Assembly: GCA_947447955.1 (NCBI GenBank)
Contig: CANFLS010000006.1
Location: forward strand, 28,513-92,512
Length of the DNA stretch: 64,000 bases
Reading direction: 5' to 3'
From: Flavobacteriales bacterium
GTDB taxonomy: Bacteria > Bacteroidota > Bacteroidia > NS11-12g > UBA955
The notes below the pieces were generated by a model that saw only the letters and a list, made by a program, of their open reading frames with translations, was not told where the DNA came from and made no database searches. The position numbers and the translations under genes were made by a program. This document shows positions 10,051-20,285 of the stretch, one piece after another; position 1 is the stretch's first letter; each line of letters begins with the position of its first letter.

Positions 10051-11799
10051 TTAATTATCGATATTCTCGCCTATTTGTTGACGCCACATTGCGTTATACA
10101 AACCCTTGAATTCAATTAATTCGTCATGGGTACCATTTTCAATAATTTTTCCCTTCTCCAATACAAATATACAATCTGCATGCATAATTGTACTTAATCG
10201 ATGGGCAATCATTACATTAATTCTGTTTTTTTGACCTGAAATATCTTTCAATGTTTTTGTGATTTCCTGCTCTGTAATAGAATCTAGCGCAGATGTTGCT
10301 TCATCGAAAATCAACAAATTTGGTTTTCGTAACAATGCTCTGGCAATCGACAATCTTTGCTTTTCACCACCGGAAACTTTAATGCCGCCCTCACCTATTT
10401 GAGTTTCTAAGCCTTTTTCCGCCCTGCTCATCAATGAACTTGTGGCAGCCTTCGACAGAGCCTCTAACATCTCTTCTTCGGTGGCAGAAGGACAAACAAA
10501 TGTCAAATTTTCCTTAATGCTTCCTGAAAACAATTGCGACTCTTGGGAAACCAATCCCAATTGAGTGCGTATTTCATTCCTGTTGATTTCATTCACACCA
10601 AAATCATTGAATTTAACCTCCCCTTCTATTGGTAAATACAAGCCTACCAACATTTTAACCAAGGTACTCTTTCCGCTGCCTGAAGGACCAACAAAGGCAA
10701 TTGTTTGTCCTTTATTAAGTTCAAAACTTATATCAGTAAGCGCATTCCTATTTGCGGTTTGATGCTTAAACGATACTTTATCAAATGTAATTTTTTCAAT
10801 ATTGCCAATGTGCTTGGCGTTTTCAGGAATAATTTCACTTGGAGTCTTTAATAGTTGATCAAATTTATTGAGGGATACTTCTGCTTCCCTCCATGCTTGA
10901 ATAAAGGTTCCCAATTCCTGAAGAGGATTGAAAATAAAAAACGTATAAAACAAAAATTGAATATACATTCCTGGGGTAATTCTTTGGGTAAAAACCATCC
11001 ATGATAAAAACAGCAACAACAAATTTCGCATTAGGTTAACCGTTGTGCCTTGTACAAATCCTAAGGTTCTTACTTTCTTTACCTTTTTTAATTCCAGTCC
11101 TAATATTTTCAGAGTATTTGAACTGATGCGCTGCATTTCTTGCACAACCAATCCCAAGCTTTTTACCAGTTCTATATTGCGCAAACTTTCGGTGGTTGTA
11201 CCTGCTAAAACCGACGTTTCTTGCATAATGTCCTTTTGAATAATTTTAATTTGTTTACTTAACATTGAACTGCTAATTCCCACAATTGCCATTGCCGCTA
11301 AAAATACCGGAGCAATTAACCAATGCACAGAAAATGAAGCAATAAATACAAAAATGACACCCACAATAGAGGTAAATAACAAATTTACGGTAAGGGTAAT
11401 TACCCTTTCAGAATCTGTTCTTACCTTTTGTAAAATATTCAAAGTTTCACCGCTTCTATGATCTTCAAACGTAGCAAAGGGCAAATCGAGGGTATGTTTA
11501 ATTCCATCGGTAAAGATTTTGGCACCCGCTTTTTGAATGGCTACATTTACAAAATAATCTTGCAAGTTTTTAGATATACGACTCACCATTGCAACACCAA
11601 TTCCAATTGACAACCATGACATTACACCCCTAATGTAATCATGTTCATTGTATAAATGGAATTTTGTTAGGTATCTATCAAACAAATTCCTTCCCACCCA
11701 TGGATCTAACAAACTAAAAACTTGGCTTAAAGTAGCCAAAAACAACGCCCAAAACACCAATTTTCCTTGGGGCTTAAGATATAACCATAACCTTTTCAT
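10051..11799 (-). CDS. ABC transporter, fused TM and ATPase domains (MsbA-like)
   Basis: Six-TM domain plus 'GPSGSGKSTL', 'VSGGEKQRLSIARALL', 'LLIFDEATSALD'. Confidence 0.9.
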   Translation of the reverse strand: MKRLWLYLKPQGKLVFWALFLATLSQVFSLLDPWVGRNLFDRYLTKFHLYNEHDYIRGVMSWLSIGIGVAMVSRISKNLQDYFVNVAIQKAGAKIFTDGIKHTLDLPFATFEDHRSGETLNILQKVRTDSERVITLTVNLLFTSIVGVIFVFIASFSVHWLIAPVFLAAMAIVGISSSMLSKQIKIIQKDIMQETSVLAGTTTESLRNIELVKSLGLVVQEMQRISSNTLKILGLELKKVKKVRTLGFVQGTTVNLMRNLLLLFLSWMVFTQRITPGMYIQFLFYTFFIFNPLQELGTFIQAWREAEVSLNKFDQLLKTPSEIIPENAKHIGNIEKITFDKVSFKHQTANRNALTDISFELNKGQTIAFVGPSGSGKSTLVKMLVGLYLPIEGEVKFNDFGVNEINRNEIRTQLGLVSQESQLFSGSIKENLTFVCPSATEEEMLEALSKAATSSLMSRAEKGLETQIGEGGIKVSGGEKQRLSIARALLRKPNLLIFDEATSALDSITEQEITKTLKDISGQKNRINVMIAHRLSTIMHADCIFVLEKGKIIENGTHDELIEFKGLYNAMWRQQIGENIDN

Positions 11800-12996
11800 C
11801 TAATCTCTTTTTCCTATCATTTTTGAATAAAACATCAATAATTCACGGGTATTGTTTTGCAAATTATGATGTTCAATCATATACTTTTTACCACGAACGC
11901 CCATTTTTATGGTTTCATGCCATTGTTGAATCATGGTAATAATTGAATTGGCAAATTCTTCATGTGTATCTGCAATTTCAGCATGTACATGATTTTCAAC
12001 ATCAATGCCTTGGACTCCTATTTTTGTGGTTACACAGGGTATTCCCAAGCTCATTGCTTCAATCAATTTCATTCTAATTCCGCTTCCTGCAACAACCGGA
12101 ACAATACAAATTCCATGGGTTAACATAAATGATTGTGCATTTTCTACTTCGCCATGGTTAAATACCCCACTTTGGAAAAATCTTGCGTCGCTCTTATTTA
12201 ATCCTTTTCCAGCCAAATGAAACGCTAACTGCGGATATTCCGATTTTACAATTGGCCAAACCTTTTGCAAAAACCATTCAACGCCTTGAATATTTGCCAT
12301 CCACTCCATGCTTCCAATATGGAACAATTTAAATGGTTGTAATTCTAGATCAACCTCTAAACCCAAATTTAAACCTGGTAGGTATAAATACTGAGGGACA
12401 TTTGTAAATTCTTTGAATACTTCCAAATCACTTGGGGCAATTGCCACTATAGAATCGACACTTTTCAAAAAGGCAACTTCTTCGCGTTTAAGTCTTTTGG
12501 CTTGTAAATTTAAATACACTTTCTTCAAGAAATTTGAAGTTTCAGTTGCCAGTCTTTCCCATATTTGACTTTCAAAATTATGCGCTCTGTATGAAATATG
12601 ACCTTTAAAATCATTTCTCAATGTACTCAAAAATCCAGCTGAATAAAGTCCCTCAATTTGAACCAAATCAAATTCTTCGTTTCTTAATAGTTGGCTTAAT
12701 TGTTCATTGGCAGATTTGCTTTCGTAACGAACCAAATGGAAACTCCTATTTGATAGTAAATTCAAAAAAGCATTCCATGGTTTGATATCCGTATTGATTT
12801 GACAAGAGTAATACTTACAGAAAGAAAACCTTTCTAAAAGTGTTTTGTCATCAATAAAATGCTTTTGGGTATTTAATGAAAAATAGCTAACCTCATGTCC
12901 CTCAAAAGCCATGGCTTTCAGCATTTGAAAAGTAGCCAATGCCCCACCATCGTGTAAAGGCCATGGAAATCGGTTACCTATTACTAGAATTTTCAT
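11800..12996 (-). CDS. Glycosyltransferase (GT4-like)
   Basis: 'IGNRFPWPLHDGGALATFQMLKA', 'FHIGSMEWMANIQGVEWFLQKVWP', 'GSGIRMKLIEAMSLGIPCVTT'. Confidence 0.88.
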   Translation of the reverse strand: MKILVIGNRFPWPLHDGGALATFQMLKAMAFEGHEVSYFSLNTQKHFIDDKTLLERFSFCKYYSCQINTDIKPWNAFLNLLSNRSFHLVRYESKSANEQLSQLLRNEEFDLVQIEGLYSAGFLSTLRNDFKGHISYRAHNFESQIWERLATETSNFLKKVYLNLQAKRLKREEVAFLKSVDSIVAIAPSDLEVFKEFTNVPQYLYLPGLNLGLEVDLELQPFKLFHIGSMEWMANIQGVEWFLQKVWPIVKSEYPQLAFHLAGKGLNKSDARFFQSGVFNHGEVENAQSFMLTHGICIVPVVAGSGIRMKLIEAMSLGIPCVTTKIGVQGIDVENHVHAEIADTHEEFANSIITMIQQWHETIKMGVRGKKYMIEHHNLQNNTRELLMFYSKMIGKRD

Positions 12997-14483
12997 ATTT
13001 CACTTTCTTTACGCTTCATTTTTGAAGCGACAAACTGAAAAATGCGTCTATAGAACACTTTAATAAATGTAAAATCAAAGACAGCCCTATCGCGTATGGC
13101 TTTGTAGGTAATTAACATACCAATTGGGAACAGAAACAAGGAACTCATCCACATACCTGCCCAAACGGGCATCACCAACTCCTTACCCATTTTTTCGCCA
13201 GTTAAATTAATTGCGTAAAACAGCACAAATAAGATTACGCTGATTACCAATGGAAGTCCAATTCCACCTTTTTTGATAATTGCACCAAGTGGCGCAGAAA
13301 TCAGGAACAACATGAAAATCAAAAACGAATAAGAGAATTTCCTGTGATATTCAGTTCTATATAAAGCGATATCTTGGGTTAAAAAAGTTTGATTGGAAGT
13401 GTAACCATCCAATGTTCCTTTCAGTCCTCTGGCTTGTGTAATGGCCAATGCCCTAATTACTGCTTGACTGGTTTTATCGAAATGATCAATAATATTGGTA
13501 TCTTTTAAATTGAAGAACTGCTTATTTTTATCGGTCAATCTTGGTCTTTCCATTTGTGAAAACAACTTCGGATAATGTATGTAGCGACTGCAGTACCGAG
13601 AATTTTCAACCGTTAAATTCTTCATTTTCATATGAAAAGTATCAATCTCTAATTGCAATTGTTTAATATTCAGCAATTTGAAATCATGCGACATTGCTTC
13701 ACGATCGGTAAAATTAAAATCCAAACTAGACAAATCAATGACCATTTGCTGTTTATCAAAGTGCATTTGATTGAACGGCATTGTTTTGTTATAAGTTGGA
13801 TTGCTTGTCATTTCTTCCCAACGCGTTCCATTGTATAAAGTAAAACTGAGGCTGCGCTTATCTTCAGACATCAGCATTTTGCCTCGTTCTGCACGAATCA
13901 CGTTCAATTGCTTACTGTCGTCTTTTTTACATTCGTAAATAAGCACATCTTTTACATCTTCGTTGTTTTTGTCTTTTTCGCCAATACGAATGGCTACTCC
14001 GTCAATTTGCTGATAAAATTGTCCAGGATCAATGTTGAAAGCTGGCTTTTTTGATCGCATATCCATGAGCATTGCTTTAAATTCAAGGTTTGCTTTTGGT
14101 ATTACATAGTTTAAAAACAAAAAGTTAAGAAACATTAAAACCGCCATAAATACGAAAGTGGGTCGTAAAATTCGCATTAAAGAAATTCCATTTCCTTTCA
14201 TGGCAACCAGTTCAAAACTCTCAGATAGATTTCCAAATGTCATGAGTCCTGCAACCATGATGGTTAAAGGCAAGGCCATTGGCACCAAATCGGCCAATGA
14301 TAAAAATATCAATTTCAACATGACCGTTGCTGGAATACCTTTACCAACCAATTCGTTGATATACTTCCAAAGGAATTGCATTAAAAACAAAAAAAGACTC
14401 AGTACAAACGTCACGAGGAAAGGGCCTATAAAAGACCGCAATACCAAAACATCTATCTTTTTTAGTTTAAAAAGGGATTTCAT
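12993..14483 (-). CDS. LptF/LptG family permease
   Basis: 'DVLVLRSFIGPFLVTFVLSLFLFLMQFLWKYINELVGKG', 'LPLTIMVAGLMTFGNLSESFELVAMKGNGIS'; start at 14483 (MKSLFKLKK) chosen because the track ORF upstream part overlaps the next gene. Confidence 0.9.
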   Translation of the reverse strand: MKSLFKLKKIDVLVLRSFIGPFLVTFVLSLFLFLMQFLWKYINELVGKGIPATVMLKLIFLSLADLVPMALPLTIMVAGLMTFGNLSESFELVAMKGNGISLMRILRPTFVFMAVLMFLNFLFLNYVIPKANLEFKAMLMDMRSKKPAFNIDPGQFYQQIDGVAIRIGEKDKNNEDVKDVLIYECKKDDSKQLNVIRAERGKMLMSEDKRSLSFTLYNGTRWEEMTSNPTYNKTMPFNQMHFDKQQMVIDLSSLDFNFTDREAMSHDFKLLNIKQLQLEIDTFHMKMKNLTVENSRYCSRYIHYPKLFSQMERPRLTDKNKQFFNLKDTNIIDHFDKTSQAVIRALAITQARGLKGTLDGYTSNQTFLTQDIALYRTEYHRKFSYSFLIFMLFLISAPLGAIIKKGGIGLPLVISVILFVLFYAINLTGEKMGKELVMPVWAGMWMSSLFLFPIGMLITYKAIRDRAVFDFTFIKVFYRRIFQFVASKMKRKESEI

Positions 14484-14509
14484 TAAAGTGCAAAGATACC
14501 ATCTTTTGC

Positions 14510-15544
14510 CTAAAAGAAAATGAAATCGGTGGGAATTACCCCCGTTTGAAGGGTATTGATAATTTTCCCATTTCTGTTTACAACATAAACGGTTCCATTG
14601 CTCACATAATCTTGAGCATCGGCAACATAAATCCACCCATTTCGGGGATCGATGCCCATTCCATAGCAATTTTTGGCTTTGTCAAAAACAGTAATTCTAT
14701 CAGAATATACAGTTGATTCAATTGAAATAGATTGCACTTGATTTTGGCCTATAAAATAAAGTTGATCTTTTTCAGGTGAAATTGCCAATCTGCTTAACCC
14801 ATAGTTTTGAGGGAAAGTAAACTTCTTTTCCAGTTTCAAATTTTCATTGTAGCACAACAATGAAGCCTTTCCATTTACAGATGCCAAAACCCATAATCGG
14901 TTGTAACCATCAATAACCATATTTTGCGCACCGGAATCGGTAGCAACTTGTGTAGTATCGAATGTAATGGGTTGAATCATCAATAATTTACCGTCGTAGC
15001 AGGCAACGGTAACTTTATTTTGCCAAAGAATCATTTGTTCAGTCCAACCATAACGAGATGAAGTTTGTTTGGGGTATACTCCTATTTCTTTAATGGTTTG
15101 GAGGGACGTAGAATCGAGAACAGATATTGCATTTGCCTGAATATCGGAACAAAAAATATACTTCCCGGCTGGCAAAAGGTAGCGTGGCGAACGAAGTGAG
15201 CCACGTGAACTCACTTGCTTATAAGTGCTCGGATTTAATTTTAATATTTTGCCACTGTTGTTCACTGTAAGCCAAATGTTTTTGCCATCATAATACCCGC
15301 TTTGCAATACATCGCCTATCGGTTTTTTATTTTCTGACTCAAAAACATTGACATAAAACTTATTTGAATCAACGCTGTAGACATCAAATCGGGCATTTCC
15401 CCACATATAATTTCCCTCACATAAAACACCAACCCTATTGGTTGTGTTTACCATTGTAACGAAAGGATTTTGCTTGGGCTCAGTAATGCAAGACGTAAGC
15501 CAAACTAAAATTACAAACGTGAAAAATACCCGGAATTTATGCAT
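14510..15544 (-). CDS. btuG: DUF5074-type beta-propeller lipoprotein, BtuG-like (surface cobalamin-binding candidate)
   Basis: Lipobox LTSC; 'VGVLCEGNYMWGNARFDVYSVDSN...GDVLQSGYYDGKNIWLTVNNSGKI' DUF5074-like; in operon with DUF4465 and BtuB-like genes under a cobalamin riboswitch. Confidence 0.75.
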   Translation of the reverse strand: MHKFRVFFTFVILVWLTSCITEPKQNPFVTMVNTTNRVGVLCEGNYMWGNARFDVYSVDSNKFYVNVFESENKKPIGDVLQSGYYDGKNIWLTVNNSGKILKLNPSTYKQVSSRGSLRSPRYLLPAGKYIFCSDIQANAISVLDSTSLQTIKEIGVYPKQTSSRYGWTEQMILWQNKVTVACYDGKLLMIQPITFDTTQVATDSGAQNMVIDGYNRLWVLASVNGKASLLCYNENLKLEKKFTFPQNYGLSRLAISPEKDQLYFIGQNQVQSISIESTVYSDRITVFDKAKNCYGMGIDPRNGWIYVADAQDYVSNGTVYVVNRNGKIINTLQTGVIPTDFIFF

Positions 15545-16557
15545 TATTGCTTAATAAACTTTGTGTTAAATGTTTGTCCCAAAGCGTTCTGCATTTTCAC
15601 AACATACAAACCGGCCGATAAATCATCAATATTTACAGAATCTAGATTCGACTGAATTTGAGTTAGTTTACACAACATTCCATTTGATTGATAAATCATA
15701 ACTTTTGTATCAGCCGAAGGGATTTGGAATTGAATTGAATGGGTTGCAGGATTTGGAAAAGAGCTTACAACCTTCGTTGCAATCTTATTTAAAGAACTTG
15801 GGAATAAAGCCACAGTTACATTGTCCATTACAAAAAAGGCAGGAGTATTCATACCAAATTGTCCGTTATCCGAACTTTCCATTGTAAATGATAAACTATC
15901 AGCAGTTTCATTTTGGTTAAATTTAACAATTTGCCAAGTATCCAACATGAAATTTTTGTTTACATCGGTAAAGCGGTAATCTGCCAAATACACTCTTTTG
16001 GAAAATTGTTTTTGACTACCTAAAAAACCTGTTATGATTAACACAAAACTATCTTTGTCTGCCGCCGAAAACTTCTTTCCTACAAAATCACCAAATTTCA
16101 TAGAGTTGAATGCGTAAGTTGAATTACTAATTCTCAATTGAACAACTTGAGTAGCATTTCTAGTAGTTGGATTTAATCTAAAACCACTGTTGTTTTGACC
16201 TACCAAAAATACGTTTTTACTTCCCGAATGAGATACAAAATCATAATCAGCCGACTCACAGCCATATCCTGGTTTTGCTGCATAAAGATGTTTGGCAAAA
16301 TCACTTGTTTCTTCTTTGTTAAAAATTACCCGAGAAGCGGCCCAATTCTTGGCCCAATAACCGCCATAAGAAGTGTCCCAACCAAATTGAAAGGATCCAA
16401 AACCAGATTCATATTTTTTAAACATGGATTTTCCGTTTAAAACCTGACCTGAGTCAATTACAGAGGTAAGTCCCTCAAAAGTTTCGGTTTCATAAATCTG
16501 TGCATTTACAAAAATTGAAGTAAATAAAAGAGCAAATAAAATTATAGTTTTTTTCAT
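15544..16557 (-). CDS. btuH: DUF4465 protein (BtuH-like) with C-terminal T9SS type A sorting domain
   Basis: 'STYAFNSMKFGDFVGKKFSAADKDSFVLIITGFL', 'MESSDNGQFGMNTPAFFVMDNVTV' DUF4465; C-term 'SFPNPATHSIQFQI...LSAGLYVVKMQNALGQTFNTKFIKQ' T9SS sorting signal. Confidence 0.8.
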   Translation of the reverse strand: MKKTIILFALLFTSIFVNAQIYETETFEGLTSVIDSGQVLNGKSMFKKYESGFGSFQFGWDTSYGGYWAKNWAASRVIFNKEETSDFAKHLYAAKPGYGCESADYDFVSHSGSKNVFLVGQNNSGFRLNPTTRNATQVVQLRISNSTYAFNSMKFGDFVGKKFSAADKDSFVLIITGFLGSQKQFSKRVYLADYRFTDVNKNFMLDTWQIVKFNQNETADSLSFTMESSDNGQFGMNTPAFFVMDNVTVALFPSSLNKIATKVVSSFPNPATHSIQFQIPSADTKVMIYQSNGMLCKLTQIQSNLDSVNIDDLSAGLYVVKMQNALGQTFNTKFIKQ

Positions 16558-16566
16558 GGTTTCAAG

Positions 16567-18465
16567 TTAAATATTGATAGACAAAGACATATTGAAAGTT
16601 CTTCCTGGCATCATCCTGTTTGGCATGCTTTGATAGAAAGTATTGAACAGGTTTTTACATTCAATTAAAACATTCATTCTTACTTCAGAATGATTGTTGT
16701 TTGTATGTAAAATTATTTGATTCAATCCAATTTGTGCATTGATGAGTCTGTATCCGGCAAGCCATTGTTGGTTATCTGACTGAATAAACCTATTTCCAAC
16801 ATGCTGAACATCAAATCCCCAAGTTGCTTTTTTAACAATATGAGAAAAGCCCAAATTACCCATGAAATCAGGGATAAATATTTGTTGTTGGGCAATTGAT
16901 TCGGCACTATTTTTAACTTGGGTTCTTACCCAATCAGCAATGGCAAAGATTTTTACTTTGGTTTCATTTATTGAAAACATATATTTCGATTGCATTTGAG
17001 CACCCAAATATTTTCCATTATAAAAATTGGTGGCAATCCACGAAGCGCCATTGGGAACCCAAATAATGGGATTATTTAATTCTCTATAATACCCCGTAAT
17101 TTCAAAGGAATATTGTTGTTTATTGGAATTGAATTCTTTCTGAATGCCAATTTCGGTACCCCAACCTTTTTCTGGAATTGCCATTTTGGTAGAATTTGTA
17201 TTCCAAAATAAATCATTCAAAGTTGGACGCCTAAAGCTGGTATGAACATTAAATTTGAGCTTTGCAAAAGTTCTTAAAGGGGTTACCATTGAAATACCTG
17301 CCGTAGGAATTTTTTCAAAATGCTCAAATCGTGAGTTTACCGTAATGTCTGATTTCAACATTTTAAACGTGGCCGAAATTAAAGATGCCGAATAAAATCT
17401 ATTCGCATTCAGCAACTTATAATTTAATGAATATGCATTGATTTGTTGGGCGTCTATGCCAAACAACCATCTCACCCCTTTCCAAGTTTTATAGATTTCA
17501 GTTTGAAAGTATGGAGTATGTGCCACACTAGAATCGCCGTGAATTCCATCGGAATAATATTTGATGATGTCACGAACATATCCCAATCTCATTACACTTT
17601 GAAAATCATTTGCACTATATTGATATTCAAATACCGATCTGAAATTATTGTCCTTTTGGATTCCTAAATATTGGGAAGATCCAATTTGAGTCCCCAATCC
17701 CCTATTCCCGGAATTGTTCTCAACAACCATTTTAAATTCATGTGCCAATTTTTTATATCCGTAAACGGCTCTAAATAATTGTTGTTTTAGGAATGCATTT
17801 TCAGCATTTCTACTAATTCCTTCAACCCTATCAAAAAATGGAAACTTATTGTAGTTATTTATGGTTGATGCAGTTAATTGCAAATAATGGTATTTCTTAG
17901 AGATGACTAAATTGGCGCCATTTGCATAATTCTGATATTGGCCATATTGCGACACAAATTGACCTGAAACACCCTGGTTGTATTTGATTTTATTTCGAAG
18001 GAAAATGGTTCCACCCACACTTCCACTTCCGAACAAAGCAGAATTTCCTCCCTCAATAATAAAAACCTCTTGTAACCCAAACGACGATATATTGTTAAAG
18101 TCAGTTAAACCGTGCATTGAATTATTCACGGGCAAACCATTCCACAACACTTGTGTTTGAGAAGGATCGGCTCCACGCCTTGAAATAGTTGAAGACCCTG
18201 AAACTCCATATTGCTTTAAAAAGACTGCTGAATTTAGCAGGCTATTTTGCATGGATTGCGGAGACGTAGCATTGGTAATTTCCAATTTGACCCGGCCGAT
18301 TTGACTTAGCTCAATTCGTTGGGCATGGATATATACAGTGTCAACAGGAACATTTTGCAATGAATCTCCGTAGCTGCATGATAGCAAAGCGATATATCCT
18401 AGGTTTAACAACATAATTGAATACCGCAAACAGGAATATAACAGGAGACTATTGCCCGAAAGCAA
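16567..18465 (-). CDS. btuB: TonB-dependent receptor, BtuB-like
   Basis: Plug domain 'SRRGADPSQTQVLWNGLPVNNSMHGLTDFNNIS', 'GGNSALFGSGSVGGTIFLRN'; C-term Ile; immediately downstream of a cobalamin riboswitch. Confidence 0.85.
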   Translation of the reverse strand: MLSGNSLLLYSCLRYSIMLLNLGYIALLSCSYGDSLQNVPVDTVYIHAQRIELSQIGRVKLEITNATSPQSMQNSLLNSAVFLKQYGVSGSSTISRRGADPSQTQVLWNGLPVNNSMHGLTDFNNISSFGLQEVFIIEGGNSALFGSGSVGGTIFLRNKIKYNQGVSGQFVSQYGQYQNYANGANLVISKKYHYLQLTASTINNYNKFPFFDRVEGISRNAENAFLKQQLFRAVYGYKKLAHEFKMVVENNSGNRGLGTQIGSSQYLGIQKDNNFRSVFEYQYSANDFQSVMRLGYVRDIIKYYSDGIHGDSSVAHTPYFQTEIYKTWKGVRWLFGIDAQQINAYSLNYKLLNANRFYSASLISATFKMLKSDITVNSRFEHFEKIPTAGISMVTPLRTFAKLKFNVHTSFRRPTLNDLFWNTNSTKMAIPEKGWGTEIGIQKEFNSNKQQYSFEITGYYRELNNPIIWVPNGASWIATNFYNGKYLGAQMQSKYMFSINETKVKIFAIADWVRTQVKNSAESIAQQQIFIPDFMGNLGFSHIVKKATWGFDVQHVGNRFIQSDNQQWLAGYRLINAQIGLNQIILHTNNNHSEVRMNVLIECKNLFNTFYQSMPNRMMPGRTFNMSLSINI

Positions 18466-18504
18466 TATATCACCGCGCTTTTAGTCCCGAAAGCGAGTAA
18501 ATTT

Positions 18505-18695
18505 TGATGCACTAGGCAGGTCTTCTGACTTCCCCATTTTAGGCGCCTTCCCGTTTACACAGTGGCATAGAGCCTAAAATTACATCCCTTAAGGATGGGG
18601 GTTACAGCTGCGGGTACAGTCTCGGTTTTACACCGATGTTCCCTTTTCATTTCTTCAGATAAGCCATTATCTGTCGAAAACCTAAACACCGATAC
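18505..18695 (-). promoter_or_regulatory. Cobalamin (B12) riboswitch
   Basis: Reverse strand: AAGGGAACATCGGTGTAAAACCGAGACTGTACCCGCAGCTGTAA (B12 box) ... GCCACTG ... GGGAAGTCAGAAGACCTGCCTA. Confidence 0.92.
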
Positions 18696-18825
18696 AAATA
18701 TAATTTCATTTTTCTTTTGTTGAATTATTACCTAGCTAAGTTTTCAACAAAATATGTTCATCGATACGAATTGAGGTCTATCGACAATATACAAAAACGT
18801 CAAAACAAGACATTACCTTTGTAGA

Positions 18826-20283
18826 ATGCGAAGGTTATTTTTTCTTTTTCTTGGGGGATTTTCGGCCGTTTCAATGGCTCAAATTTCATTACCCAAAACC
18901 CAAGAATCAAATGTTGAAAAGTTAACATTAGAAAAATGCATTCAAATTGCATTAAGTAACAATTTAGACATTCAACTTTCGGCAATTGCAAACACATCGG
19001 CTGAATATGATTTACAACAAAGCAAATTGAATTTAGGTCCCGATATCAACGGAACTGCCGGCCAATACTACCAAAGCGGTAGAAGTATTGACCGATTCAC
19101 CAACCAATATGTACAAACAACCATTGGTAGTAATAACTTTCAAATTCAAGGAAATTGGGTATTATTTGCTGGCGGACAATTGCGAAACGCAATTAACCAA
19201 TACAAATACAACAAGTTGGCTACAGAACAAGATTTATTGCAGGTAAAACAAACCATTTGCCTCAATGTATCCTTGGCTTATTTGCAATGCTTACAAGGCA
19301 GAGAACAACAAAAAGCAGTGGCAGCAACGGTTGAAAGCAGCAAAAATGAAGTTGAACGCATTCAAAAACTACTTACCGCAGGTGCCGCAAACGAAGGTGC
19401 TCTGTGGTCGGCGAAAGCGCAATATTTAAACAACGTTTCAAATTATACCCAAGCTGAAAATGCATATAATTCTGCCATCAATACGCTGAAAAATTTACTC
19501 ATGATCAATTCGGATGTAACAGTAGAAATTTCTGCAGGAATACCCGCTGTCCCTCAAAATAAAAATGAAAAATATTTACTTACTGAATTGATTGATAGCG
19601 CGATGAATCACCGCCCAGACATCAAAGCAGCGAAATTTAGATTAAACGCTTCGGAATTTGCACTAAAATCGGCAAAAGGCGCATTTCTTCCATCGTTAAC
19701 CATTGGTGGAAACTTAAATACCGTTTATTCTGGAAATGCAAAAACGGTTACAGGATATTCAATTACCGGAACGCAGCCCATTGGTTATGTGAAAAGTTCT
19801 ATGGAAATAGTTGAAGCACCCACAATTGCTTACACAACCAAAACGATTGACTTTGACAAACAAATCAAAGACAACTTTGGACAAAGTTTTGGCGCAACCA
19901 TGTCTGTTCCTATTTACAGCAAACTCCAAAATCATACCCAAGTTAGCAGGGCTGAATTGTCGATTTTGAGAAATGAAATTTCGCTCAGCAAGAGCATTCA
20001 AAATTTAAAAACCGATGTTACATCAGCCTATATCAACTATACAAATAGTTTAGCGAAATATTTAGCACTGCAAGAAACCCATAATGCGCAAAAAAAGAAT
20101 TTAGAGTTTGTGCAAATCCGTTTCCAAAATGGACAAGCATCGCAATTTGAAATGCAAAGTGCACAGAATACCGAAATCAATGCGTATATGAATTTGATTT
20201 CATCGAATTACGAATATATTTTCCGTCAACTGGTTTTAGATTTTTTAATCAATAACCAAATCACCAATTTATCAAGCAAATAA
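18826..20283 (+). CDS. TolC family outer membrane protein
   Basis: Signal peptide; 'LTLEKCIQIALSNNLDIQLS' and repeated TolC helical domains. Confidence 0.88.
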   Translation: MRRLFFLFLGGFSAVSMAQISLPKTQESNVEKLTLEKCIQIALSNNLDIQLSAIANTSAEYDLQQSKLNLGPDINGTAGQYYQSGRSIDRFTNQYVQTTIGSNNFQIQGNWVLFAGGQLRNAINQYKYNKLATEQDLLQVKQTICLNVSLAYLQCLQGREQQKAVAATVESSKNEVERIQKLLTAGAANEGALWSAKAQYLNNVSNYTQAENAYNSAINTLKNLLMINSDVTVEISAGIPAVPQNKNEKYLLTELIDSAMNHRPDIKAAKFRLNASEFALKSAKGAFLPSLTIGGNLNTVYSGNAKTVTGYSITGTQPIGYVKSSMEIVEAPTIAYTTKTIDFDKQIKDNFGQSFGATMSVPIYSKLQNHTQVSRAELSILRNEISLSKSIQNLKTDVTSAYINYTNSLAKYLALQETHNAQKKNLEFVQIRFQNGQASQFEMQSAQNTEINAYMNLISSNYEYIFRQLVLDFLINNQITNLSSK

Positions 20284-20285
20284 AA

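Noticed and set aside
14484-14669. N-terminal extension of the LptF/G ORF
   Set aside because: Overlaps the BtuG-like coding end in another frame; sequence is Cys/Trp-rich nonsense and a good start exists at 14483.
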